A DNA stretch of 64,000 nucleotides from Microbacteriaceae bacterium VKM Ac-2855 (GTDB taxonomy: Bacteria > Actinomycetota > Actinomycetes > Actinomycetales > Microbacteriaceae), in contig JABMLG010000009.1 in the NCBI GenBank assembly GCA_013204985.1, forward strand, positions 62,001-126,000. The letters are read 5' to 3'. A program made the translations under genes and the position numbers. The notes under the pieces are model-generated. The model was given only the letters and a program-made list of their open reading frames with translations. It was not told where the DNA came from and ran no database searches. Numbering within the stretch: position 1 is the stretch's first letter; every line of letters starts with the position of its first letter. Shown in pieces: positions 42,837 to 50,647 of the stretch.

Positions 42837-43748
42837 ATGAACACGACTTCTTCTTCCGAATCCACCGCACACGGCACCGCACTCGTCCTCGGCGGCGGCG
42901 GATCCGCCGGCAATGCTTGGCTGATCGGCGTCATCGCCGGCCTGCTGGACGGCGGCCTCGACGTGACCGACGCCGACCTGATCATCGGCACATCGGCCGG
43001 CGCGACGGCCGCGGCTCAGATCACCGGCGCGAGCGCCAGTAGCCTGCTGGCCGACATCCTCTCCTCATCCGGACCAACCCATCCAGCTCCGGCGCGTCCC
43101 ACGGCTTCCGCGCTCGCTCCCGTCGACGAGCAGCTCCGGCGAGGCGACGACATCATCGCCGCCGCTGCGGGCCTGGCCGACATGCTCCGCAGAATGGGCG
43201 CCGCGGCGCTCGAAGCGGATGCGGAGACCGACGGATCCATGACCGCCCAGTGGCGCTCGACCGTCGCCGCTCGACTCCCGCAGACGGACTGGCCGCTGCA
43301 GGAGATCCGCCTGACGGCCGTCGATGCACGGTGCGGCGAGCCCGTCGTGTTCGATCGCCACAGCGGCGTCGCGCTCGTCGACGCGGTCGCCGCCAGCACC
43401 TCGGGCGGCCGGCTCCCGTACCGCATCGGCGATGAGCGCTACATCGACGGCGGCTACCGCCGGTCGAGCGAGAACGCCGACCTCGCTGCCGGGTATGAGC
43501 GGGTGCTGGTGCTGTCACCGCTCGGCGGCCGCACACGGTACCCGCTGAGCTGGGGCATGCACCTCGCGGTACAAACCGAAGAGCTGCGCGCGGGCGGTGG
43601 CCGGGTCGAGGTCATGCTGCCGGACGAGGACTCGCTCGAGGCCTTCGGCGGCAACATGATGAACCCGGCGACCCGCGTGCCGGCAGCTCGTGCGGGCCAT
43701 CGGCAGGGTCTCGCCGCTGCGCATGGTCTGGTCGCGTTCTGGCGGTGA
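42837..43748 (+). CDS. patatin-like phospholipase family protein (second copy)
   Basis: 303 residues. Oxyanion loop GGGGSAGNAW, nucleophile elbow GTSAG with Ser53, and DGGYRRSSENADL with the catalytic Asp. Domain order and C-terminal segment (NPATRVPAARAG) match the gene at 2003, so the two are paralogues. Lipid acyl hydrolase of unknown substrate, no signal peptide. Expression may depend on the leader peptide and hairpin just upstream. It ends 37 bp before the left end of the prophage remnant. Confidence 0.85.
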   Translation: MNTTSSSESTAHGTALVLGGGGSAGNAWLIGVIAGLLDGGLDVTDADLIIGTSAGATAAAQITGASASSLLADILSSSGPTHPAPARPTASALAPVDEQLRRGDDIIAAAAGLADMLRRMGAAALEADAETDGSMTAQWRSTVAARLPQTDWPLQEIRLTAVDARCGEPVVFDRHSGVALVDAVAASTSGGRLPYRIGDERYIDGGYRRSSENADLAAGYERVLVLSPLGGRTRYPLSWGMHLAVQTEELRAGGGRVEVMLPDEDSLEAFGGNMMNPATRVPAARAGHRQGLAAAHGLVAFWR

Positions 43749-43785
43749 ACGTTTCGACCAGCCGGGCGTATCGACACCCGATCTA

Positions 43786-43828
43786 CCTGGTAGGGCGTAC
43801 GGGACTTGAACCCGTGACCGACGGATTA
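43786..43828. repeat. left attachment site (attL-like), partial tRNA copy
   Basis: 43 bp identical to 47088-47130, the 3' half of the intact tRNA gene there, including its CCA. The copy stops within the anticodon loop, so it cannot encode a tRNA. Confidence 0.92.
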
Positions 43829-44016
43829 CCTAGACCCAAATCCGCGGAGATCGCGGGTCATCCGATTCGGTCGGAATCCGCGGAATGACGCGGGTGCAAG
43901 GATGGTGCCGGCATCCTCGGAACACTCTTGCAATCAGCGGAGACGCGGGTGCGACTACGACCAAGTTACGAGCGCGAGTGGACCCCACTAGCATTCAGTC
44001 ATCGATGGGGGTGCGC

Positions 44017-44619
44017 ATGGACGCGTTGCTTGGCTTGATCATCTTGGCCGTGATCATTTGGGTCGTGATCTGGTGGCGGCGACGGAAGCCGAAGACCGAG
44101 AGATCAACACCGACGCCCTCGAACCGAAACATAGTCGTTACGACCGAGCCGTCTGAATCCGCGGAGTCTTACCAGAGCCGCTACCTGCACAGCTCTCATT
44201 GGGACGAACTGCTCGCGCCGGGGAAAGCCTCACTCCGTTTGACGAAACAGACAGACGGTACGTTCTGGCTGACCGAAACCACCACCGGGTTGCTGGTGAA
44301 TGTCGGGAACCGCAAGTTGGCCGCACTCGGCATATGGACGGTCTCGGTCCGCGGAACGAGCTACTACGAGGGGATCGCAGCGCCTGGGGATCCCGTGAAG
44401 TTGGTTCGTGAACCAAACAACCCTTACGACAAGAACGCGATCGCAATCCACCACAAGAGCGGCCAGCTCGGGCACTACAACAAGCAAATGGCCGCGCGCA
44501 TGGCGAAGCTGATCGACGCCGGAACGAAGCTCGAGGCAGTCGCCATCGCTTCGAACAAGGTCATAGCTGCAAGTCCCAGCGTGATGGCCAGACTGCGCTC
44601 AATCGGGCCGGAAAGGTAG
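44017..44619 (+). CDS. membrane-anchored HIRAN domain protein
   Basis: 200 residues from ATG 44017, preceded by GGGGG. A single N-terminal membrane helix (about residues 3-22) is followed by basic residues and a Ser/Thr-rich linker. The C-terminal half is a HIRAN domain: VSVRGTSYYEG, VKLVREPNNPYDKNAIAIHH and GQLGHYNKQMAARM. HIRAN domains bind DNA ends or ssDNA in eukaryotic HLTF; the bacterial role is unknown. Anchored forms are uncommon. Lies inside the prophage remnant, where it may be cargo. Confidence 0.75.
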   Translation: MDALLGLIILAVIIWVVIWWRRRKPKTERSTPTPSNRNIVVTTEPSESAESYQSRYLHSSHWDELLAPGKASLRLTKQTDGTFWLTETTTGLLVNVGNRKLAALGIWTVSVRGTSYYEGIAAPGDPVKLVREPNNPYDKNAIAIHHKSGQLGHYNKQMAARMAKLIDAGTKLEAVAIASNKVIAASPSVMARLRSIGPER

Positions 44620-44622
44620 CTG

Positions 44623-44865
44623 GTGTCCAAGGAAGGTGGAGGCGGAGCCGGGTGCCTCATTCTGGCCGTAATGGTCCTCGTAGTTTGTGCATTCAACTTC
44701 TTCTCGTCGAATGCGCCGTCATCTTCGGCGCCTGAGCGATCAGTCACGGTGAATCAAGAAGTCGGCACAAACGGATGGTGCGACGATGGCACCAGAACTT
44801 CGTCTCTGGGCAAGCAGGGTGCTTGCTCGTGGCATGGCGGCGTCGACGAAGACCGTTCCTACTAG
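44623..44865 (+). CDS. small DUF3761-like exported protein
   Basis: 80 residues from GTG 44623, 3 bp after the HIRAN gene. One hydrophobic segment (about 11-28) near the N-terminus may be a signal anchor. The C-terminal WCDDGTRTSSLGKQGACSWHGGV carries two Cys and a His as in DUF3761 domains. Function unknown. Probably cotranscribed with the HIRAN gene. Confidence 0.6.
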   Translation: MSKEGGGGAGCLILAVMVLVVCAFNFFSSNAPSSSAPERSVTVNQEVGTNGWCDDGTRTSSLGKQGACSWHGGVDEDRSY

Positions 44866-44994
44866 TTCTTCGCTGAATCACGCGAGCCGTCCGCGTCAGA
44901 CTGATGTGATGGTGACGTCCGCTTCGAGGCAGGTGATCGCGCCGGCGATGAGGCCGTCTAGAGTCACAGAGTCACCACAGCTGCTCCCGGTTGC

Positions 44995-45156
44995 CTACTG
45001 CCCGAGGCGGGGATCTGGCGTCGGAGTCATGTTGAAGTTGCCGACCCTCCCGCATGCGCATTGGTACGTGTACTCGGTTTGCCCGTAGCGGCGGTCGTCA
45101 GCCGGGGTGAACACGGCGACGACCGGTTCGTGGCACTGCTCACACTTGGTCTGCAT
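44995..45156 (-). CDS. small zinc-ribbon-like protein
   Basis: 53 residues from ATG 45156 with GAGGG upstream. CEQC near the start and CACG further on can hold one zinc ion. No other domain. The low-GC context and size fit a phage accessory gene. Evidence is modest. Confidence 0.4.
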   Translation of the reverse strand: MQTKCEQCHEPVVAVFTPADDRRYGQTEYTYQCACGRVGNFNMTPTPDPRLGQ

Positions 45157-45304
45157 GCCCTCGAACCTATGGCGAGACACCGTCGATGTCGAGCCGTTCC
45201 TTCTCAAAGCGTATGAGGGTGGACGCGTCCGTGTGCCGTGCCGTTGCGAGTGCGGGCTCGCTTGGCCGGTTACCGGGATGACGCCCACCCCCAGCTTGTT
45301 GGGA

Positions 45305-46270
45305 TCAGTAGCCGCGGCTTAGCGCGTCCGCTCGACGGGCGCGACGTTGTTGATCCTGGTACGAGGCGGTGACGGCCCGAGCTTTGAGGTATTCGCCGGT
45401 CCACGGGTTCTCGATCATGACGGTCAGTCCCTCCACCGGCGAGCTGCTAGAGGAGACGAGCTCGTCGGTCGACAGCGTCGGTGCGCGCGAGATCGTGACG
45501 CTGCCGGACAGGCTGGGCGATAGCATCCCTGACGTCGCTGCGCCCACCACACCCGACGAGGCGTTGAGTCCTGCGGCGAGGTTACCGCCGATGGCGAGGC
45601 CGGCGTCGAAGATGTCTGTCCATCCGGATCCCGAGAACGGTCCGCGCTCGGCGGGGCTGTGGGGGAAGAACCCTCCGACGAAATCCATTACTCCGCCGAC
45701 CGCGTCACCTACAGCGCCGATCATTCCGGAGATGCCGTCGATGAAGCCTTGGATGAGGGATTCGCCGGAGCCGATGAGTAGGGATCCGAGGTTGCCGAGG
45801 GTGGCGATGATCTGGCCGGGGAGTGCGGTGAAGAATTCGATGATGCCGGTGACGCCATCTGAGAAGAACCCGGTGATGTTGGACCACAGGCCGGTGAAGA
45901 ACCCGAGGATGGGTTCGAAGTTGCTGATGATGATGCCCAACGGTGTCCAGTTGAGGAACAGGTCGATCAATACGCCCACGGCGGTGGTCACGAACGAGGT
46001 GATGCCGTTCTACATGTCGGTGAAGAACGATCCGACGTTGGTGGGGACGTCGGTGGTGACGGCGAATATGGTGTTCATCACGTCGGTGAAGAAGCTCGAG
46101 AGCGCCGCCCACGTGTCCTGGAAGAACGTGGTCTGCGTGGCGACGTAGATGATGCCCGCGACGAGTGCGCCGAGTGCGCCGAGTGCGGTGACGATCAGCC
46201 CAATCGGGTTCGCGTTCATCACGAGGTTCAGCGCGGTCTGCACTGCCGCGTAGGCGATCGTCGCGGTCAT
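45305..46270 (-). pseudogene. phage tail tape-measure protein, C-terminal remnant with internal TAG
   Basis: Frame from 46270 to 45305 interrupted by TAG at 46010-46012 (FFTDM, stop, NGITSFVTTAVGVL), most simply a Trp TGG to TAG change. Residues around it are the repetitive hydrophobic helices of tape-measure C-termini (FFSDGVTGIIEFFTALPGQI, SLLIGSGESLIQGFIDGI, FFPHSPAERGPF). The N-terminal several hundred residues are missing: the frame begins at the junction with the integrase fragment. Confidence 0.85.
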
Positions 46271-46289
46271 TGATCACGCCGTCAACATC

Positions 46290-47045
46290 GTGTTCGGCTC
46301 GGTGATGCGGTACGCGCTGCGGAAGCGTTGGCTGGTCGACATTCCCGTCGTTGAGTTGCCCACGGTGGACGAGGAGCAGGACTCGTGCAAGGCACTCAAC
46401 CACGAGGAGTTGAAATCGCTAGCCGATGCGGCGTACGCCGTGGCCGAGAGCGAGCAGGATCGGACGTTGGTCTACTTCCTCGGATTCTCCGGACTTCGCA
46501 TCGGTGAAGCACTGCAGCTCAAAGTGCGCGACGTGGATCTCGGAACGTTGCGCGTCGACGTGCGAGGGACCTTCACCGGAGACGGGCAGGTCAACCGCGT
46601 TGAGGGACGGACGAAGAGCCGTAAGTCCCGCATCGTGCCCATCCCCCAGTTCATCGCCGACAAGCTCGAGCCGTTGACCGAACGCAAGACAGGCGCCGCA
46701 TATCTGTTTCAGACGTCGACCGGCACTGCACTGAACGACCACAACTGGCGCTATCGCGTGTTCGGCAAGGCGGTAGAGGGTGCCGGGCTTGGCGGACTCG
46801 GAATCACACCTCACGCGATGCGTCACACTGCCGCAAGCATGGCCATCACCGCCGGCGCTGACGTGCTGCTAGTGGCCCGGATGTTGGGGCACGCCAACCC
46901 GTCGGTGACGCTCGGGATCTACTCGCACCTGTGGCCTGACCGGATGGACGAAGTGTCCGCCGCGATGGCCGCACACCATCACGCTGCGCTTGCCAATCGA
47001 GGCGACTACGAGCCAGTTACGAGCGCGGCCAACGGTCAAGGCTAG
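46290..47045 (+). pseudogene. tyrosine integrase, N-terminal part missing
   Basis: 251 residues left (readable from 46269, GTG 46290 the first start). The catalytic domain is complete: Arg in GLRIGEAL, the Lys-bearing beta hairpin region (RTKSRKSRI), HAMRH with His and Arg, GHANPSVTLGIY with the second His and the nucleophilic Tyr. The DNA-binding arm and most of the SAM-like core-binding domain are lost, so recombination activity is unlikely. Its end is 42 bp before the right attachment repeat, as expected of an integrase beside its att site. Confidence 0.9.
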
Positions 47046-47087
47046 CCGCCGCCTGACATCCCCGTTAATACAGGGATGCAAGGTCAC

Positions 47088-47130
47088 CCTGGTAGGGCGT
47101 ACGGGACTTGAACCCGTGACCGACGGATTA
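47088..47130. repeat. right attachment site (attR-like)
   Basis: 43 bp identical to 43786-43828; it is the 3' half of the intact tRNA gene on the minus strand, from CCA to the anticodon loop. Confidence 0.92.
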
Positions 47131-47166
47131 TGAGTCCGCTGCTCTAACCGGCTGAGCTAACGCCCC
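47093..47166 (-). tRNA. tRNA with CAU anticodon (Met elongator or Ile2)
   Basis: 74 nt plus an encoded CCA (47090-47092). Acceptor GGGGCGT/ACGCCCT with a G-U end pair, D-arm AGCTCAGCCGGTTAGAGC, anticodon stem GCGGA/TCCGT with loop CTCATAA, T-arm with GGTTCAAGTCC. Sequence alone does not decide between elongator Met and lysidine-modified Ile2. Target of the prophage integration. Confidence 0.9.
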
Positions 47167-47200
47167 GCGGCGTCCGCACAACCGGCGCGACGTGCTCGAG

Positions 47201-48478
47201 CTAGCTCGAGGATCCCGCCGCGGCAGACGCCACTTCGGCGGCCGGGAGGGCCACCGGCTCCCCACGATACAGGCTCTCGAAGGTGCTGATCGTGCGGTTG
47301 ATGTCGTGGGCTTCGACGATGGTGAGCGACGCACGCTTCATCTGCTCGAGCCGCTCCGGGTTCGCCGTCAACACATCCGTGAGCCGGTCGGCCATCGCCT
47401 GCACATTGCCGGGCTCGAAGAGGTAGCCGTTCTCGCCGTCGTGCACGAGGTGCGGCAACGCCATCGCGTCTGCGGCGACCACGGGCAACGCGGATGCCAT
47501 CGCCTCCATGGTCGCGATGCTCTGCAGCTCCGCGATCGATGGCATGGCGAAAACGGTCGCTCTCGTGTACGCCCGCTTCAACTCCGCTTCACTGACGTAA
47601 CCGGTGAAGGTGACGCGGTCGGCGATGCCGAGGGTGCCGGCGAGCTTCTGAAGGTTTCCGAGCTGGTCGCCACCTCCGACGATCTCGAGTTTGGCGTCGA
47701 GATCGCGATCGAGCAGCGATACGGCCTTCAGCAAGACATCGATGTGCTTCTCGCCGGTGACGCGACCCACGAAGAGGATGCGGTTCTCGCTGCGCGGAGA
47801 GAAGTCGGGGGTGTAGTTGTCGGCGTCGATGCCGCACGAGATCGCGTACACACCCTGCAGCCCGGTGTACTTCTCGAGGAACTGCGCCGCCTTCTTGGTC
47901 GGCGTGGTCACCGCCTCCGCGCGACCGAAAGTGCGCCGCGCCGCGCGCCAGGCCATCTGGATCGCCTTGGCCTGCACGCCCTTGGGCAGCAACGTGAATT
48001 CGAGCATGTTCTCGGGCATGAAGTGATTCGTGCCGATGATGCGGATGCCGCGCTTCGCGGCCTCGATGCCGAGCCCGCGGCCGACGATGATGTGCGACTG
48101 GAAGTGCACGACGTCGGGTTTCACCTCGTCGAGGATGCGCGCACTGTTCTGGTTGATGCGGTGCGGCATCGCGAAACGCAACCAATCGTGCGGGTACCAG
48201 CGCAGGCTGAACAGGCGGTGCACGATCATCTTCTGACCTTCGTGCGTCTCGACGCGCGTGCCGCTCCAGCCATCCGCCGACGGCGCGACGATGTGCACCT
48301 CGTGGCCACGGGCGACGAGGCCTGCACCGAGACGTTCGGCGAACTTGGCGGCGCCGTTGACGTTCGGCGCGAACGTGTCGCAACCGATGACGACCTTCAG
48401 CGGTCGCCGGGTCTCGTCGTTCGTTCCTGCCTCGACATCGACGGTCGAAGGAGGGTGCGGATGGCGAGAATCAGACAC
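47201..48478 (-). CDS. family 4 glycosyltransferase (MgtA/PimB-like)
   Basis: 425 residues from GTG 48478. GT-B fold: KVVIGCDTFAPNVNGAAKFAERL with GARGHEVHIVAPS-type first strands, VVHFQSHIIVGRG, then the donor-binding domain ILFVGRVTGEKHIDVLLKA, and the E-x7-E region AMPSIAELQSIATMEAMA. Likely uses GDP-mannose or UDP-sugar to extend a glycolipid of the envelope, as in actinobacterial mannosyl-diacylglycerol or PIM synthesis; specificity is inference. A TAGGGC hexamer 7 nt before the GTG suggests a leaderless transcript. Confidence 0.85.
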   Translation of the reverse strand: MSDSRHPHPPSTVDVEAGTNDETRRPLKVVIGCDTFAPNVNGAAKFAERLGAGLVARGHEVHIVAPSADGWSGTRVETHEGQKMIVHRLFSLRWYPHDWLRFAMPHRINQNSARILDEVKPDVVHFQSHIIVGRGLGIEAAKRGIRIIGTNHFMPENMLEFTLLPKGVQAKAIQMAWRAARRTFGRAEAVTTPTKKAAQFLEKYTGLQGVYAISCGIDADNYTPDFSPRSENRILFVGRVTGEKHIDVLLKAVSLLDRDLDAKLEIVGGGDQLGNLQKLAGTLGIADRVTFTGYVSEAELKRAYTRATVFAMPSIAELQSIATMEAMASALPVVAADAMALPHLVHDGENGYLFEPGNVQAMADRLTDVLTANPERLEQMKRASLTIVEAHDINRTISTFESLYRGEPVALPAAEVASAAAGSSS

Positions 48479-48485
48479 TATTCGG

Positions 48486-48491
48486 GCCCTA
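48486..48491 (-). promoter_or_regulatory. -10 element TAGGGC for the GT4 gene
   Basis: TAGGGC on the minus strand ends 7 nt before the GTG at 48478, with no ribosome binding site in the gap; leaderless spacing. Confidence 0.4.
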
Positions 48492-48662
48492 ACGTGCTTG
48501 GTGCCGACCGAGAGAGGTTCTGGTCGAGGTCGATCGGCGAGTGGTCAGTCGGTGCGTACGGCACCTCAGCTCGGCTTCATTGTAGACAGCAACACCCCCC
48601 GAAACCCGGAAGCGACGGGCCATCCGACGATAAGTCGACGAGATCTCGCGCGGCTGCCGCCG

Positions 48663-49580
48663 CTATTCCTGCGCCTGAGGGTGATGCTTCGCGAGCAGGA
48701 AGACGCCCCAGACCGCGACCGCGCCTGCCGCGGCGAAGCAGGGGATCACCCATCCGGCCGCGTACTGCGCCTCGCCGAGCACAATGATGCCGATAGCGAC
48801 CGCGACGAGCGGATCGACGACCGTGAGGCCGGCGACGACGAGATCGGGCGGGCCCGAGGCGTAGGCGTTCTGCACGAAGTAGCCGCCGAGCGCGGTGCCG
48901 GCGAGCAGGCCGATGATGCAGATCACGGTCAGCCACTCGAAGTTGTTGTTCTGGATCCGGTTGAGAACGACCTTCGCGAGCGTCGCCACGAATCCGTAGA
49001 TCACCCCGGCACCGAGGATGTAGAAGATCGCCTGGGAGCGGCTGCGGAAGTAGAGGAACGCCAGCACGAAGAGCACGATGACGACGGCGAGGATGATCAG
49101 GATGGTGATCAGCTGCCGTTCGTCGATCGCCTTGTCGACCGCGTTGAAGGCGGCGAGGATCACGAAGGTGCCGACACCGAGGATGCACAGCCCGATGGCG
49201 CGGATGGTCGGCTTCGTCAGTCTCACCTTGCTCACGCGCGAGTTCACGATCGCGGTGATGACCAGCGCGACGGCGCCGAGCGGCTGCACCACGATCAATG
49301 GGGAGAAGCCGAGACTCGTGAGCTGGAACACGATGGCGAGACCGAGCATCGCGGTGCCGATCACCCAGGAGGGGCGACTGAGCAGCGCGAACATCTGGCC
49401 GCCGTTGAGTCCCGACTTGCCGGAGCGCCCGCTTCTGGCCTCGACCTTGTTGACGCCGCGGTGCTGGAACTGCGCTCCGAGCGAGAGGAAGATCGCGCCG
49501 ACCAGGGCGATCGGGATGCCGAGGAACTGAGTCGGATTGAGCCGGAACGGCTCGGTCAGATCGGTCAGTTCTGTGAGCAT
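48663..49580 (-). CDS. DMT superfamily transporter
   Basis: 305 residues with about ten membrane helices arranged as two repeats (EamA-like). The first helix follows directly after a short polar start; a charged loop (ARSGRSGKSG) separates helices 1 and 2. Transported compound unknown; it resembles the NIPA/magnesium-type DMT members by impression only. Divergent from def, 94 bp apart, both with leaderless-type promoters. Confidence 0.8.
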   Translation of the reverse strand: MLTELTDLTEPFRLNPTQFLGIPIALVGAIFLSLGAQFQHRGVNKVEARSGRSGKSGLNGGQMFALLSRPSWVIGTAMLGLAIVFQLTSLGFSPLIVVQPLGAVALVITAIVNSRVSKVRLTKPTIRAIGLCILGVGTFVILAAFNAVDKAIDERQLITILIILAVVIVLFVLAFLYFRSRSQAIFYILGAGVIYGFVATLAKVVLNRIQNNNFEWLTVICIIGLLAGTALGGYFVQNAYASGPPDLVVAGLTVVDPLVAVAIGIIVLGEAQYAAGWVIPCFAAAGAVAVWGVFLLAKHHPQAQE

Positions 49581-49587
49581 GGCTTCG

Positions 49588-49593
49588 ACCCTA
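49588..49593 (-). promoter_or_regulatory. -10 element TAGGGT for the DMT transporter gene
   Basis: TAGGGT (minus strand) ends 7 nt before ATG 49580; leaderless spacing. Confidence 0.5.
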
Positions 49594-49661
49594 TCCAGAA
49601 AGATTCAGCACAGCGTCCGACGCACGGATGATGTCGAGAACGAGTCACGCCGCACCGCCGA

Positions 49662-49667
49662 TAGCCT
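49662..49667 (+). promoter_or_regulatory. -10 element TAGCCT for def
   Basis: TAGCCT ends 7 nt before ATG 49675 and no Shine-Dalgarno sequence is seen, so def is probably leaderless. Confidence 0.45.
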
Positions 49668-49674
49668 TGACGGC

Positions 49675-50241
49675 ATGGCCGTTCTTCCCATTCGCATCGC
49701 CGGTGAGCCGGTGCTGCACACTCCCGCAGCCCCCGTGACCGTCTTCGACGACGAGCTGCGCACCCTCGTCGCCGACATGTTCGAGACCATGGACACCGCC
49801 CCCGGCGTCGGCCTCGCCGGCCCGCAGGTGGGCGTGCCGCTGCGCCTCTTCGTGTACGACTACGCGGCCGACGACGGCACTCCGCGGCGCGGCGTCGCAA
49901 TCAACCCGGTGCTCTACATCACGCCCGCCCCCGTCGGCGATGCGGATGAGGATACCGAGTCGGAGGGATGCCTCTCGTTCCCGGGTGAACGATTCCCGCT
50001 GCGTCGCTCCGACAAAGCGATCCTGCGTGCGGTGGACCTCGACGGCGTGCCGTTCGAGATCGAGGCGGAGGGCTGGTTCGCCCGGGTCTTCCAGCACGAG
50101 TTCGATCACCTCGACGGCATCCTCTACACCGACCGTCTCGAGTACGAGTACGTGAAGCCGGTCGCCAAGATCACTCGCAAGCGCGGCTGGGGCGTGCCCG
50201 GCCGAGCCTGGCTGCCGGGTGTCGAGCACCTCGAGGACTAG
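49675..50241 (+). CDS. def: peptide deformylase
   Basis: 188 residues. The three signature motifs are intact: GVGLAGPQVG (motif 1), EGCLSFPG with the metal-binding Cys (motif 2) and HEFDH with two His ligands and the catalytic Glu (motif 3). Removes the formyl group of nascent N-terminal Met. Stops 13 bp before a palindromic repeat that separates it from azlD. Confidence 0.96.
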   Translation: MAVLPIRIAGEPVLHTPAAPVTVFDDELRTLVADMFETMDTAPGVGLAGPQVGVPLRLFVYDYAADDGTPRRGVAINPVLYITPAPVGDADEDTESEGCLSFPGERFPLRRSDKAILRAVDLDGVPFEIEAEGWFARVFQHEFDHLDGILYTDRLEYEYVKPVAKITRKRGWGVPGRAWLPGVEHLED

Positions 50242-50254
50242 CCGTCGGCCTTGA

Positions 50255-50302
50255 CGTCAAAGAAACGGCAACCCCTCAGAGTGGGTTGCCGTTTCTTTGA
50301 CG
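50255..50302. repeat. perfect palindrome with the same core as the 19.1-kb repeat
   Basis: Arms of 20 bp at 50255-50274 and 50283-50302 (right arm GGGTTGCCGTTTCTTTGACG) with loop CTCAGAGT. The right arm equals the repeat units at 19115-19238, and the loop equals the sequence after the last unit there. Located between convergent def and azlD; probably a bidirectional stop signal or a REP-type element. Confidence 0.92.
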
Positions 50303-50332
50303 GAAACCGCCGCCCGTTCGACGGCGCCTCGT

Positions 50333-50647
50333 TCAGGCCATGCCGAACCAGGCACGAAGGCCCGCGGCCACCAGCGCGGCGACGACGACCACCAGGATGA
50401 ACGGCACGCGGAAGGCGAAGAGCACCGCGGCCACCACCACTGCCGGCAATCGGGCATCGACCGACAGCGCGCTGCCCTGCGCGAACGTCTGAACGGCGAT
50501 GAGCGCCGAGAGCAGTGCGACCGTCAACAGGTTGGCGATCCGCGACGGGGTCGGCTTCTCGAGCAGGCCGGCCGGCACGAGATAGCCCGCCACCTTGATG
50601 GCCAGGCAGGCTACGGATGCGGTCAGCACGATCGCCCAAGCGCTCAC
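50333..50647 (-). CDS. azlD: AzlD-type branched-chain amino acid exporter subunit
   Basis: 104 residues from GTG 50647, overlapping the azlC stop by 4 bp (GTGA). Four membrane helices with the AzlD pattern (AIKVAGYLVP, LLTVALLSALIAVQ). Partner of the large subunit for export of leucine, isoleucine or valine analogues. No larger frame around it is coding. Confidence 0.88.
   Translation of the reverse strand: MSAWAIVLTASVACLAIKVAGYLVPAGLLEKPTPSRIANLLTVALLSALIAVQTFAQGSALSVDARLPAVVVAAVLFAFRVPFILVVVVAALVAAGLRAWFGMA

Larger units (their letters stand above)
43786..47130. mobile_element. decayed prophage / integrative element, about 3.3 kb
   Basis: Bounded by perfect 43-bp direct repeats of the tRNA 3' half. 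Contains a tyrosine integrase fragment beside the right end, a broken tape-measure gene and small cargo genes; the interior is visibly less GC-rich than the flanks. Most phage genes are missing, so it cannot be autonomous. Confidence 0.85.

Noticed and set aside
43788-43860. Second tRNA gene at the left end of the prophage remnant
   Set aside because: Only the 3' half matches; the sequence diverges in the anticodon loop and no 5' half follows.
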